A DNA stretch of 64,000 nucleotides from UBA7236 sp964463165 (GCA_964463165.1 CAYXBK010000006.1:1-64000), one strand, 5' to 3'. Numbered from the stretch's first letter, positions 51,095 through 61,125 are shown. The notes: a model not told the origin generated them from the sequence alone. Program-made: numbers and translations.

Positions 51095-53302
51095 ATGCGT
51101 ATATTTCGTCTGGTCATTCCCATCACACTTTTTCTTTGCTGTGCGTTGCACCTCAATGCCCAGTTGGTAGGCGGAACAGCTTTTTTACAAGGTTGTTATA
51201 TTGAACTCGCAATTTCAGAATGTGGTGTGTATGGATCTGTTGAACCTGTGCCTGCAACTGGTCCGTATGGTGAATACCATGCAAACGTTGCTGTTGGCCT
51301 TGGATTCGTTGCCGATCATGAAGAAGACGGATGGGATACAAATACCGGCGCCGGACAGCCGGATTTTTGCGGCGATTATTTTACACCTGGAACACCTGAA
51401 GAAGGTTGGGCCATACAGCACGGTTCTGATGTTTGGGCAAATCATATGGTACCCTGCGAAGGTTACGGTGATTTTGTTCCTGCAGATATCGAAGGAGAAA
51501 TTGTGGATTATGGAGAATTAGGCGGCTTTAAAACCGCAACATGGCAGGGAGAAATAGATGAAGATATCAACGTAACCGTGCAGCAAAAAACAATTTTTCC
51601 TGACGGCGCTTTATACTTTCTAACCTCAATAACTCTTTGTAACGAAGGTGCAGATGATATAACTGATCTTTATTATATGCGTAATGTGGATCCGGATCAG
51701 GATCAACCAAACTGCGGAACGTTTACGACAATCAATACAGTAGTTTCTCAACCACCGCTTTCCGGAGATACCGCATTTGTTCAGTCAATTGGGGCTTCAT
51801 GCGGATGTTACCTTGGGATGGGAGCGATTGATTCAAGAGCCCGTGTGAGTTATGGTTTATTCTTTACAGATGATGCCACACCTGAAGATTCATGGAATGG
51901 AACGGGTGGTTACTTCAATACGGGTACGCAGGTAAATGATATTGGTAATCAGATAACGTTCAAAGTTGATATTCCTGCCGGCGAGTGTACCGAAATAAAA
52001 TTCGCACACGTGCTTGACCAAAACGACCTTGACGAAGCTCTTGCAGCCTTAACAGGGGCGGTTGGTGTGTTTGCAAATGGAGTTGATATTTCCGCTACAG
52101 GAACCGTTGCTCTTTGCGCCCCCGGCGATACTATTCATCTTGAAATTATAGGTGCTGATGAATATACCTGGACCTGGTCACCTGATTATGCAATTGATCC
52201 CTTAGACGGACCATCTGTTTATGTTTATCCCGACACTTCAACAACTTACACTGCTGTTGGTACCGGTGCTGCCTGCGGAGATGTTTACAGAACAGTTACA
52301 ATTATTATCGATACGCTTGAATATGCAAATGCAGGAATCGATACTGCTATATGTTTGGGAGATATCGCTTTTCTGAATGGTGATGGTGGAGCAGGAGATA
52401 GTTTATATGTTTGGGAACCATCCGATTTCCTCGACTGTGATGATTGCGAAAATCCTGAAGCAACACCAACTTCACCAGGCACATATACTTATACCTTAAC
52501 AACTTATGATATTTATAATTGTCCTGCAACCGACGATGTTTCGGTTCTTGTAAGGCCATTACCTGAAGTGAGTGCCGGTGATGACATGGACCTCTGTCCT
52601 GAAGGCGAAATACAGCTTGAAGCGACAGGCGCTGAAACATATACCTGGAGCCCTTCTACCGGTTTAAGTTGCGACGACTGTCCTGATCCGGTTTGTACGG
52701 TAAATGAGAATACAACCTATACGGTAACTGGAGTGGATGAATTTGGTTGTATCAATACATCAGATGTTGTGGTAAGTGTATTCTCAACATTAGATATTAC
52801 GGTAACAGCAACTCCTCCTACAATTGATTCATATCTGGGAGAAACTTGTCAGTTGCTTGCGGAAGGAGCCGAAACGTATGTCTGGACTCCATCCGTCGGA
52901 TTAAGTGCCACTAATATTCCAAACCCGATTGCGAATCCGGCAGATACAACAACTTATTATGTTACCGGAACGGATGAAAACGGTTGTACGGATATAGATA
53001 CAATAACAGTTAATGTAATTGGCGAATTAACGATCGGAATACCAACCGCATTTTCGCCTAACGGAGATGGTATCAATGATTACTGGAAACCTGTTTATTC
53101 CGGCAGCGGTGAACTTGAAAATTACCTGATCTTTAACAGATGGGGTGAATTGGTTTATGAAGGAATAGCAGATTCAAAGGGATGGGATGGTAAAATTGAA
53201 AATGAAGAACAGGGAATCGGAACGTATACGGTTGTGGTAAATGCGCATACTTCCCTGAATGAGAAAAAAATGGTGCCGGGTAATTTTATCCTTGTCAGGT
53301 AA
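51095..53302 (+). CDS. T9SS type B surface protein, paralog B
   Basis: The product has 735 residues from ATG 51095, 12 bp behind paralog A. Signal peptide ends HLNAQ. The N-terminal domain is of the second type (SECGVYGS, MRNVDPDQDQP, IGASCGCYLGMGAID) and is closer to paralog D. From about residue 480 onward it is closely alike paralog A: YTWSPSTGLSCDDCPDP, YVWTPSVGLSATNIPNP, and a C-terminus ending MVPGNFILVR. This part must derive from a recent duplication or conversion. It ends in the type B sorting domain. The role is unknown. Confidence 0.88.
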   Translation: MRIFRLVIPITLFLCCALHLNAQLVGGTAFLQGCYIELAISECGVYGSVEPVPATGPYGEYHANVAVGLGFVADHEEDGWDTNTGAGQPDFCGDYFTPGTPEEGWAIQHGSDVWANHMVPCEGYGDFVPADIEGEIVDYGELGGFKTATWQGEIDEDINVTVQQKTIFPDGALYFLTSITLCNEGADDITDLYYMRNVDPDQDQPNCGTFTTINTVVSQPPLSGDTAFVQSIGASCGCYLGMGAIDSRARVSYGLFFTDDATPEDSWNGTGGYFNTGTQVNDIGNQITFKVDIPAGECTEIKFAHVLDQNDLDEALAALTGAVGVFANGVDISATGTVALCAPGDTIHLEIIGADEYTWTWSPDYAIDPLDGPSVYVYPDTSTTYTAVGTGAACGDVYRTVTIIIDTLEYANAGIDTAICLGDIAFLNGDGGAGDSLYVWEPSDFLDCDDCENPEATPTSPGTYTYTLTTYDIYNCPATDDVSVLVRPLPEVSAGDDMDLCPEGEIQLEATGAETYTWSPSTGLSCDDCPDPVCTVNENTTYTVTGVDEFGCINTSDVVVSVFSTLDITVTATPPTIDSYLGETCQLLAEGAETYVWTPSVGLSATNIPNPIANPADTTTYYVTGTDENGCTDIDTITVNVIGELTIGIPTAFSPNGDGINDYWKPVYSGSGELENYLIFNRWGELVYEGIADSKGWDGKIENEEQGIGTYTVVVNAHTSLNEKKMVPGNFILVR

Positions 53303-53409
53303 AAATTCCTTTTTTTTGAATTATTAACAATGAAAATGATTTTTAGAATCACGGGTAATAAGAATACCATTATATTTATGTTATAATTTTTCAAATTGTC
53401 AATAAATTA

Positions 53410-55311
53410 ATGAAGCGCATACACATTCTCCTTATTCTCCTCCCTTTATTCTCTTCATCAGTTATAAGAGGACAAATCGTTGGAGCGAACAGTTATTTGC
53501 ACGGAACATATGTGGAAGTGGGAGTGAATACCTGCGGAGCTTATGGAACCCCGGTTTTACCACCTGCCGGATATCATCCTACCGAAGGCGGTTTAGGTTT
53601 CGTTGCAGACTCGGATATGGATGGATGGACGATCGGAACACCGGATTACTGTGGTGATTATTTTGTTCCCGGTTCACCGGTAGAAGGTTGGGAAATCCAG
53701 GTTGGTGCAAACGTATGGACAAATACAGATCAATTTTGTTTTCCTTTTGAAATAGCCGGTTCGGTAACCGGATATTCTTATGCAGGCGGTGTATATTCAA
53801 CTACCTGGGAAGGCAATATCACAAGCGGAACATATGATATAGATGTAACCCAGGTTACAGAATTGCCTGAAGATAAATTGTATTTCCTCACATTCGTTAC
53901 GATTTGTAATAATGGAGGAACTGCACTTACAAATGTATACTACAAAAGAAATGTTGACCCTGATCAGGATCAACCCTGGAGCGGGGATTTTACAACATAT
54001 AATGTGATAGAATCGCAACCACCTGCAGATTGCGAAGCAGTTGTTACCTCAGAAGGCCTTACTTATGAATGTTTTCTCGGAATGGGCGCAATCGATTCGA
54101 TGGCCCGGGTAAGCCGTGGTAATTTCAGTACTACTGACGGAACACCTGCACAGGCTTGGTCGGGAACAGGCGGTTATTCAACTTCCGGAACTTCAACTGC
54201 CGATCTTGCCACTCAAATCACCTTTAAAATACCGGAGATTCTTCCAGGTGACTGTGAGGATATCGTATTTGCTTATATTCTCGATCTCGATGATCTGAGC
54301 GAAGCTTTGGCAGCAACAGGAGATTATTCAATTTACGCAGATACAGTTGATATTACAGATTCAACATTTGCTCTGAAATGCAGCAACGATACGATCAAAC
54401 TTGAAATATTCGGCGGAGATAATTATGAATGGACATGGTCGCCATCTGCTGGCCTTGATGTAGATACCGGTTCGGTTGTATTTGCATTCCCGGATTCGAC
54501 GACAACCTATATCGCTACCGGATATGCAACCTGCGACACAATTATACAACCAATTACGATCGTTGTTCCTGTTGATCCGGTTGCAAATGCAGGCCCTGAT
54601 ATGTCGGTCTGCCGCGGAGATACCATTCAGCTCGATGGAAGCGGAGGAGCTACATATGCATGGTCGCCACCATCTTATTTAAATGATGTTGTTGCCGAAG
54701 ACCCGTTGGTTCAGGCACCACTCACGAATATGTTTTATCAGTTGATTGTTTATGACGTAAATGGTTGTTCCGATACCGATGATGTTGCAGTCACCTTATA
54801 CCCCGATCCCGTAATTGATGCAGGAGAAGATGAAATTATGATGCTCGGTGGATTTACTGTTTTGGGTGCCTCGGGCGGAACAAGTTATGTGTGGACTCCT
54901 GATACCTGGTTATCCGATCCGAATGTATATAACCCGACAACATTTGCTGAAGACACCATCATGTATTACGTTACAGGTACCGATGTAAATGGTTGTGAAA
55001 ATATTGATTCAATGGTTGTGTTTGTTTTGGAGGATATGGATATTTTATCGCCAAATGCATTTACACCAAACGGTGACGGGCTAAATGATTTTTATAAACC
55101 CATATTTATTGGAATGGGAGAAATAACCGGGTATACAATTTATAACCGCTGGGGCGCTCTGCTTTACAGTGGCAACGATTTGCTGAAAGGATGGGATGGT
55201 ACTTTCAACAGTATACCACAGGAAGTTGGTACTTATATCGTTTATATAACCGGTGAGAACACTTACGGTGAACCGATCACCAAAACGCTGACACTCGCAT
55301 TGCTCCGGTAA
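53410..55311 (+). CDS. T9SS type B surface protein, paralog C
   Basis: The product has 633 residues from ATG 53410, 107 bp behind B. Signal peptide ends VIRGQ. The N-terminal domain is of the first type, like A (NTCGAYGT, YKRNVDPDQDQ). The middle and C-terminal parts resemble D instead: VCRGDTIQLDGSGG, PLVQAPLTNMFYQLIV, AFTPNGDGLND, GEPITKTLTLALLR. It has one fewer Ig-like repeat than A and B. A strong terminator follows the gene. Confidence 0.88.
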   Translation: MKRIHILLILLPLFSSSVIRGQIVGANSYLHGTYVEVGVNTCGAYGTPVLPPAGYHPTEGGLGFVADSDMDGWTIGTPDYCGDYFVPGSPVEGWEIQVGANVWTNTDQFCFPFEIAGSVTGYSYAGGVYSTTWEGNITSGTYDIDVTQVTELPEDKLYFLTFVTICNNGGTALTNVYYKRNVDPDQDQPWSGDFTTYNVIESQPPADCEAVVTSEGLTYECFLGMGAIDSMARVSRGNFSTTDGTPAQAWSGTGGYSTSGTSTADLATQITFKIPEILPGDCEDIVFAYILDLDDLSEALAATGDYSIYADTVDITDSTFALKCSNDTIKLEIFGGDNYEWTWSPSAGLDVDTGSVVFAFPDSTTTYIATGYATCDTIIQPITIVVPVDPVANAGPDMSVCRGDTIQLDGSGGATYAWSPPSYLNDVVAEDPLVQAPLTNMFYQLIVYDVNGCSDTDDVAVTLYPDPVIDAGEDEIMMLGGFTVLGASGGTSYVWTPDTWLSDPNVYNPTTFAEDTIMYYVTGTDVNGCENIDSMVVFVLEDMDILSPNAFTPNGDGLNDFYKPIFIGMGEITGYTIYNRWGALLYSGNDLLKGWDGTFNSIPQEVGTYIVYITGENTYGEPITKTLTLALLR

Positions 55312-55667
55312 ATACGATTCAGATATTAAAAGGACCGCACGAAAATTAGTTTTCATGCGGTCCTTTTTAATTACATAAGTTACATTTGAATTCCTCCCTC
55401 ATCCTGCTTCAATCCATACTTTAAGCGGCGTTTTAATTGTGGAGATAAGTTTGGATTTTAAGATTTCTTTTTTATTATCTTTACATAGCACAGATTTCAA
55501 TTTAAAAATGAAAGGCGATAATTTATTCATTCGCAATTTTTCGTTTCTAACCCCGTGCCTGACCTCTGCAATATCGTTTTCTGTTTATTCCCTGCGCTAT
55601 AATTTTTCCTCATTAAATTTATTACGCAATACATCAAACACATTCACCTTATCCCATATTTCATGAT
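55312..55667. other. 356-bp spacer between paralogs C and D
   Basis: It holds the terminator at 55328-55368 and then about 300 bp of AT-rich sequence with no gene that I can support; a 75-codon open frame at 55439 lacks coding character. Promoter elements for paralog D should lie here but no clear box was found. Confidence 0.6.
55328..55368. terminator. long hairpin terminator behind paralog C
   Basis: AAAAGGACCGCA (55328-55339) pairs perfectly with TGCGGTCCTTTT (55356-55367). An inner GAAAA/TTTTC stem extends it, and T and A tracts on both sides would let it act in both directions. Confidence 0.85.
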
Positions 55668-57626
55668 ATGAAAATCATTCAAAAAATCAGTTTTGTTTTG
55701 CTGTTCTTATGGCAAACTTCACTGCACACACAAATTATCGGCGACGATGTTTTCCTGCAGGGTTGCTATATTGAAGTTGGTGTTTCACAATGTGGCGTGT
55801 ACGGAACAAACAGCACTCCTCCGGCGGCAGGTCCATTCGGTCCATATCACGATAATGTATATTCATGGGCGGCTGGTGGAAATGTACTCGGTTTCGTTGC
55901 GGATCATGAAAAAGACGGATGGGATGTTGGTTCGCCCGGTGAACCCGACTATTGCGGTGATTATTTTGTTCCCGGATCACCGGTTGAAGGATGGGCTGTG
56001 CAACATGGCGGAAGCAGGTGGGTGAACACGGATGTGGGTTGTAACAGCTACAATATTCCCGGTGGAATAACAGGTTATACGGATTCAGGCGGATATAAAT
56101 CGGCAACATGGGAAGGAACGATATCCTCAATAGACCTTGACATTACGCAAACAACAATTTTCCCTGATGGTGCTTTGTATTTTCTCACGAATATTGAAAT
56201 GTGCAATACGGGAGCTACCGATCTGACGGATGTATATTATATGCGCAATGTGGATCCGGATCAGGACCAGCCACAGCCCGGGTGCGGTGTGTTTACAACA
56301 ACGAATGATATTGTTTTTCCGGGAGGAGCAATTGGTGATACAGCACTTGTAACATCAATCGGCTCTGCTTGCGGATGTTTCCTCGGCATGGGTGCAATCG
56401 ATCCCAATGCACGTGTAAGCTGGGGTGCATTTTTTACTACCGATGGATATCCGGATGATTCCTGGAACGGAACATTTCCGTATACAGCTGCTGGTTCAAC
56501 ATTCTGCGATTGTGCCACGCAAATTTCATTTAAAGTTGATATTCCTGCCGGCGGGTGTGAAACTGTTTCATTCGCTTATATTCTCGATGAACAGGATCTG
56601 GATGAAGCACTACTTGCAACATATTTAGGATCGGTAGGCGTACTTGCAGATTCGGTTTTGGTGGATACAACCGGAACAGTACAATTATGCAAAGGGGATA
56701 GTGTTACGCTTGAAATTTTATACGGCGAAGATTATGAATGGACCTGGACACCGTCTGAAGGTTTGAGTACCGATACCGGTGTTATTGTAACAGCATTTCC
56801 CGACTCTACTACAACATATATTGTTACAGGCGTCGGAGAATGTGCCGTTATTACCAGAACAATTACTGTTGAAGTTTACAATCTGGCCGGATTTGCAGAT
56901 GCAGGGCCAGATGTAAGTTTATGCCGCGGTGATACGGCAATTTTATTAGCTGCCGGCGGTGGAACATATTATTCCTGGTCTCCACCGGTTTATCTCAGTG
57001 ACCCTTTCATTCAGACACCATTGGTGCAGGCACCACTCACCGATATGTTTTATCAGCTCATTGTGAAAAATGATCTGGGATGTTCGGACACCGATGAAGT
57101 AAGTGTGTTCTTATATGAAGACCCGATCATCGATGCAGGAGAGGATCAATATATGGCGGAGGGTGGATTTGCAGAATTATCTGCAACAGGGGGAGTTTCT
57201 TATTCCTGGACACCTGTTGATTTTCTCACAGATCCTTTAGCACAAACTACAAATGCATTTCCTGAAGATACCACCACATACTATGTTGTCGGAACAGATA
57301 TAAATGGTTGTGAAAATATTGATTCCGTAGTTGTATTTGTACTTGCACAAACAATTGTTGCTTCACCCACCGCATTTACACCAAATGGCGACGGATTAAA
57401 TGATACATACCATCCGGTGCTGATCGGTATAGGAGATATTACAGGTTTTGAAATTTACAGCAGATGGGGTGAATTATTATATGAAACAACCGACGATGCA
57501 AAAGGATGGGACGGCACATTCAAATCACTCGAACAGGAAATTGGAAATTATGTTGTTGTAATTCATGCGATCGACGGATTCGGTGAGCCGTTTACAAAAA
57601 CATCTCTTGTTTTGTTGATGCGGTAA
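55668..57626 (+). CDS. T9SS type B surface protein, paralog D
   Basis: The product has 652 residues from ATG 55668. Signal peptide ends SLHTQ. The N-terminal domain is of the second type, like B (SQCGVYGT, MRNVDPDQDQP, IGSACGCFLGMGAID); the rest is like C (LCRGDTAILLAAGG, PLVQAPLTDMFYQLIV, AFTPNGDGLND, GEPFTKTSLVLLMR). It ends in the type B sorting domain. It is separated from C by a terminator, so it has its own transcript. Confidence 0.88.
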   Translation: MKIIQKISFVLLFLWQTSLHTQIIGDDVFLQGCYIEVGVSQCGVYGTNSTPPAAGPFGPYHDNVYSWAAGGNVLGFVADHEKDGWDVGSPGEPDYCGDYFVPGSPVEGWAVQHGGSRWVNTDVGCNSYNIPGGITGYTDSGGYKSATWEGTISSIDLDITQTTIFPDGALYFLTNIEMCNTGATDLTDVYYMRNVDPDQDQPQPGCGVFTTTNDIVFPGGAIGDTALVTSIGSACGCFLGMGAIDPNARVSWGAFFTTDGYPDDSWNGTFPYTAAGSTFCDCATQISFKVDIPAGGCETVSFAYILDEQDLDEALLATYLGSVGVLADSVLVDTTGTVQLCKGDSVTLEILYGEDYEWTWTPSEGLSTDTGVIVTAFPDSTTTYIVTGVGECAVITRTITVEVYNLAGFADAGPDVSLCRGDTAILLAAGGGTYYSWSPPVYLSDPFIQTPLVQAPLTDMFYQLIVKNDLGCSDTDEVSVFLYEDPIIDAGEDQYMAEGGFAELSATGGVSYSWTPVDFLTDPLAQTTNAFPEDTTTYYVVGTDINGCENIDSVVVFVLAQTIVASPTAFTPNGDGLNDTYHPVLIGIGDITGFEIYSRWGELLYETTDDAKGWDGTFKSLEQEIGNYVVVIHAIDGFGEPFTKTSLVLLMR

Positions 57627-57663
57627 TAAAAGAAATAATGTATTGAAGTAATTTCGAAAGTTA

Positions 57664-58068
57664 TTATTCTCTCATTTTCTTCAGATAATCGGCAAGCATT
57701 TGATTGTGATCAAATGCAAGTTGTATTTCATCTTCCGGTTGAATTAATTTAATTTCTCCTGCGTCCGATCCTGCATGTAATTTTCCGCCAATTGATTTTG
57801 CAGCATACAATACAGAGATATATCTTCCTCTTGCATCACGACCGGGTTTGCTGTAAATCCCAATCAGTTCCAGCAGTTCTATTTTTAATCCTGTTTCTTC
57901 TTCCGCTTCGCGAATCGCAGTTGTTTCAATAGTTTCGCCCGGATCCATCATACCGCCCGGTAGTGCCCATAATCCCTTGTATGGCGGATTGTTTCTTTTC
58001 ACAAGAACAATTTTTCCTCCATACGCAATGATGATATCGGATGTAAGTACGATTTTTTCAGATTGCAT
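57664..58068 (-). CDS. NUDIX hydrolase
   Basis: The product has 134 residues from ATG 58068. The complete Nudix box is present: GGMMDPGETIETTAIREAEEE followed by TGL, with all metal-binding glutamates. RNNPPYKGLWALPGG is the usual approach strand. Such enzymes hydrolyse nucleoside diphosphates linked to another group, often ADP-ribose or oxidised nucleotides; the target cannot be told from the sequence. It is cytoplasmic. It lies 39 bp downstream of the protease gene on the same strand. Confidence 0.92.
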   Translation of the reverse strand: MQSEKIVLTSDIIIAYGGKIVLVKRNNPPYKGLWALPGGMMDPGETIETTAIREAEEETGLKIELLELIGIYSKPGRDARGRYISVLYAAKSIGGKLHAGSDAGEIKLIQPEDEIQLAFDHNQMLADYLKKMRE

Positions 58069-58107
58069 TTTTGATAGATTTTTATTTTGATTTGATAAAA
58101 ATGCATG

Positions 58108-58566
58108 CTAAGGAAAAAGCAAAACCGCATTTTTATAATCAATACAGCAATTATATTTTTTTAAAATATCTCCGCCGATTATTGCTTCTACTTTTCCCAA
58201 GCCTGCAAGTGCATATGCATCATTTACAATATTCAGATCAAGTAATGCAAATTGCATTGAACGAATTTTCTTTTCATGTATTTTTATCCGGCGCAACCTG
58301 ATGAAATTACTGTTCGGAATATTTGTACCAAGCCCGGTGGTTTGATGATCTGTTTTTGTAATAATGGAAGTTGTAAAATATGTTTCCGCAAAATTTTTAT
58401 CCACCACACTTTTACTGGCTCCCGTGTCAATTAAAAAGCGAATCGGTTTTCCCATAATTTTTCCATCGGTAAAAATATGATACCCTTTCGGCGGAATTTT
58501 TTTTATGATAAGCGGAGCGTAAACCATCTGCACAAGAATTAAAAAAAGAACCGCAAAGATCAGCAA
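58108..58566 (-). CDS. membrane-anchored retropepsin-like aspartic protease
   Basis: The product has 152 residues if TTG 58566 is the start. A membrane anchor (LLIFAVLFLILVQMV) is followed by the retroviral-type protease motif FLIDTGASKSVV with the catalytic aspartate, and later AIIGGDIL near the C-terminus. One such domain works as a dimer. The first ATG (58527) would cut the anchor. The frame continues upstream without a stop for 14 codons to the mdh stop codon, in the same phase, so the true start may be an unusual codon there. Substrate unknown. Confidence 0.75.
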   Translation of the reverse strand: MLIFAVLFLILVQMVYAPLIIKKIPPKGYHIFTDGKIMGKPIRFLIDTGASKSVVDKNFAETYFTTSIITKTDHQTTGLGTNIPNSNFIRLRRIKIHEKKIRSMQFALLDLNIVNDAYALAGLGKVEAIIGGDILKKYNCCIDYKNAVLLFP

Positions 58567-58608
58567 TTTATTTGCAGGACTTTGCGGTTTTAAAAAATCA
58601 ATTATGAA

Positions 58609-59553
58609 TCAGGAAACGGCTGCATTCATTTTATCGAGCACTTCCATTACTTCTTTTACAGCTGTAGCCGATGAATTGAGCAATGCTTTTTCAGCATCAT
58701 TCAATTGCAGTTCAATGATCTGTTCAATTCCGTTTTTCCCGAGTTTAACCGGAACACCGAGATAAATATTATGCAATCCGTATTCTCCATTTAATAAAGC
58801 ACAACATGGGAAAATCCGGTTTTCATCTTTAATGATCGCTTCAACCATTTGTGCAGCTGCTGCGCCCGGTGCATACCATGCCGAGGTGCCGAGTAAATTC
58901 ACGATCTCACCACCGCCCACTTTCGTTCTTTGCACAATCGCATTTAATTTCTCCTCACTGATCATTTCTGTTACAGGAATTCCGGCAACAGTTGTATAAC
59001 GCGGCAGCGGAACCATTGTGTCGCCGTGGCCACCCATTAATATCGCCTGTATATCTTTTGGAGAACAATTGAGTTCATCCGCTAAAAATGCACGGTAACG
59101 TGCGGTATCTAAAATCCCCGCCATACCGAATACTTTATGCGCATCTTTTTTAGCAGTCAGGTAAGCACAATAAGTCATTACATCCAGTGGGTTCGAAACG
59201 ACAATAATGATACAGTTTGGGGAAAATTTAATCACCTGCTCGGTAACTGATTTTACAATACCGGCATTCACACTGATCAGGTCATCGCGGCTCATACCCG
59301 GTTTTCTCGGCAGGCCGGATGTAATCACAACCACATCCGATCCCGCGGTTTTTGAATAATCATTCGTTACACCGGTTACTCTGGTGCTGTAATTATCAAT
59401 CGGTGCCTGCTGCCATGTATCAAGGCTTTTACCCTCTGCAGTACCTTCTTTGATATCCAATAAAATGATCTCTTTTAAAAAATCGCGGTGGGCAAGTACG
59501 TTCGCCACTGTTGAACCAACATTTCCGGCTCCTACAACTGTTACTTTACTCAT
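58609..59553 (-). CDS. mdh: malate dehydrogenase
   Basis: The product has 314 residues from ATG 59553. It oxidises malate to oxaloacetate with NAD in the citric acid cycle. The Rossmann motif VTVVGAGNVGSTVAN starts at residue 4; SGLPRKPGMSRDDLI carries substrate-binding arginines; VSNPLDVMTY and ILMGGHGDTMVPLPRY with the active-site histidine follow. This is the LDH-like MDH type. I prefer 59553 to the ATG at 59592 because a TAACTTTG promoter box lies between them. The downstream protease ORF is in the same frame after the TGA. Confidence 0.96.
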   Translation of the reverse strand: MSKVTVVGAGNVGSTVANVLAHRDFLKEIILLDIKEGTAEGKSLDTWQQAPIDNYSTRVTGVTNDYSKTAGSDVVVITSGLPRKPGMSRDDLISVNAGIVKSVTEQVIKFSPNCIIIVVSNPLDVMTYCAYLTAKKDAHKVFGMAGILDTARYRAFLADELNCSPKDIQAILMGGHGDTMVPLPRYTTVAGIPVTEMISEEKLNAIVQRTKVGGGEIVNLLGTSAWYAPGAAAAQMVEAIIKDENRIFPCCALLNGEYGLHNIYLGVPVKLGKNGIEQIIELQLNDAEKALLNSSATAVKEVMEVLDKMNAAVS

Positions 59554-59573
59554 AGTTTTGTAATATTTCGGCG

Positions 59574-59581
59574 CAAAGTTA
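59574..59581 (-). promoter_or_regulatory. -7 box of mdh
   Basis: On the minus strand it reads TAACTTTG, a perfect TAnnTTTG, 20 bp before ATG 59553. It lies inside the longer open frame from 59592, which therefore should not be the real start. Confidence 0.45.
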
Positions 59582-59672
59582 TTTAAAATCATAGAACTAA
59601 ACAGTTACGCACAAGGTTTGCAGAAGTGAAATCGGCAATCATTTTTTACCTTTACACAACAATTACACATCA

Positions 59673-61106
59673 ATGAAGAAATTCGCTTTTTTACTCCTTA
59701 TTTTAAGTGCTATTTCAGGCTTGCAGGCGCAAACAAATTATTGCGGGACAAACCTCACCGAAACCGATCTCGTCTGGTTACGCAATTTCCAGGCAAATTA
59801 TACTGCAACAGAAGGCGAAATGCGCTCAGGAACAACTTATAATGTTCCGTTGAAAGTGCATATTGTAGGAACAGACGAAGGCTCCGGATATTACAGTCTT
59901 TCTTATCTCTATACAGCAATCTGCGAATTAAATGAGCGCTACGCAGAAACTGGTTTTTACTTTTATATCTACGGCGATCTTGATTATATAAATGAAACTG
60001 ATTATTACGAGCATGACTGGTTTGATGGAAGTGATATGATGCAGGAAAATAATGTGAACGATCTGGTCAATATTTATTTCGTTGCAGATCCCGCGGGGAA
60101 TTGCGGTTATTTCAGCCCGGGTGATAACGGAGTTGCCGTTGCGAAATCATGTGCGATGCCAGACGGAACAACCATTGCTCATGAACTCGGCCATTTCTTT
60201 TCTTTACCACATACATTTTACGGATGGGAGGGTGGAACCCCCGATTTTGACGACCAGGAATGGGTGAACGGTGCAAATTGCAATTCAGCAGCTGATGGAT
60301 TTTGCGATACACCACCCGATTATCTGAATTATCGATGGAACTGCCCCGGACCTACGCAGGTGGATCCGCATGGTGAATCATTTTTATCAGATGGTTCTTT
60401 ATATATGTCGTACTCGAATGATGAATGCACCAGCCGTTTTTCAAATGAACAAATGGATGCGATGGTTGCTAATTTACTCGGGCCAAGAAATGATTTACTC
60501 GATTATCCGGATCCGGTTTATGCAGATGTTACTTCCACACCGGTATTACTTGAACCTCTCGACGATGCTACGGATATTGCACCGAATTATGCAGTATTTA
60601 AATGGACAAGTGCTCCGGGCGCAACACAATATGATTTACAGATTTCCTACAGCCCCGGATTTACTGCAATTGCAATTGATATTTTAACTACCGATACTTT
60701 CGGCGTTGCACATGACCTCGACCTGGATAAAATATATTACTGGAGAGTTAAACCGCTGGCACCAATGAATACATGCGAAGCATATACAAATGGATATTCA
60801 TTTACAACTGCTGCAGTATTTTCCGGAATTGAAGAAAATGCTTTACTCGGCACATTTGCGATCCATCCAAATCCTGTAAAAGCAGGGCAAACATTAAATA
60901 TCCGTTTTGAAACAGGCCATGCATTTAATGGCACTATTCAATTGCTCGATATTACAGGGAAAGAAATATTTTCAAATATATTTAATGCAAATGCCGGTAT
61001 CGGAAATTATGAAATTGCGCTACCTGAATTGAGTGAAGGTATTTATGTAATGATGATCTCTGATGGAACAAGAAGTGAATCAAGTAAATTAATTATAACA
61101 AAATAA
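59673..61106 (+). CDS. secreted M43-type zinc metalloprotease with T9SS type A sorting domain
   Basis: The product has 477 residues from ATG 59673. The signal peptide ends SGLQAQ. The zinc motif HELGHFFSLPH (HExxHxxGxxH) stands in TTIAHELGHFF, with SYSNDECTSRFS as a later met-turn-like region; this fits pappalysin-type M43 peptidases. A fibronectin-like domain (about 285-380, LLEPLDDATDIAPNYAVFKW) follows, and a type A T9SS domain (AIHPNPVKAGQTLNIRF) ends the protein. It is released or anchored at the surface through T9SS. The target is unknown. It shares a terminator region with the convergent tilS gene. Confidence 0.92.
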   Translation: MKKFAFLLLILSAISGLQAQTNYCGTNLTETDLVWLRNFQANYTATEGEMRSGTTYNVPLKVHIVGTDEGSGYYSLSYLYTAICELNERYAETGFYFYIYGDLDYINETDYYEHDWFDGSDMMQENNVNDLVNIYFVADPAGNCGYFSPGDNGVAVAKSCAMPDGTTIAHELGHFFSLPHTFYGWEGGTPDFDDQEWVNGANCNSAADGFCDTPPDYLNYRWNCPGPTQVDPHGESFLSDGSLYMSYSNDECTSRFSNEQMDAMVANLLGPRNDLLDYPDPVYADVTSTPVLLEPLDDATDIAPNYAVFKWTSAPGATQYDLQISYSPGFTAIAIDILTTDTFGVAHDLDLDKIYYWRVKPLAPMNTCEAYTNGYSFTTAAVFSGIEENALLGTFAIHPNPVKAGQTLNIRFETGHAFNGTIQLLDITGKEIFSNIFNANAGIGNYEIALPELSEGIYVMMISDGTRSESSKLIITK

Positions 61107-61125
61107 AGGTTCAGTCAAGCAAGTT

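Noticed and set aside
55439..55666. 75-codon open frame between paralogs C and D
   Set aside because: Low-complexity S/L/F-rich translation, ends 1 bp before the next gene, no signal or motif; most likely promoter region.
48917..57626. CRISPR-like or tandem-repeat array across the surface genes
   Set aside because: The repeats are diverged Ig-like protein units and paralogous genes, not short direct repeats with spacers.
59554..59592. Longer mdh start at ATG 59592
   Set aside because: MDH proteins start close to the Rossmann motif, and a -7 box lies inside the extension.
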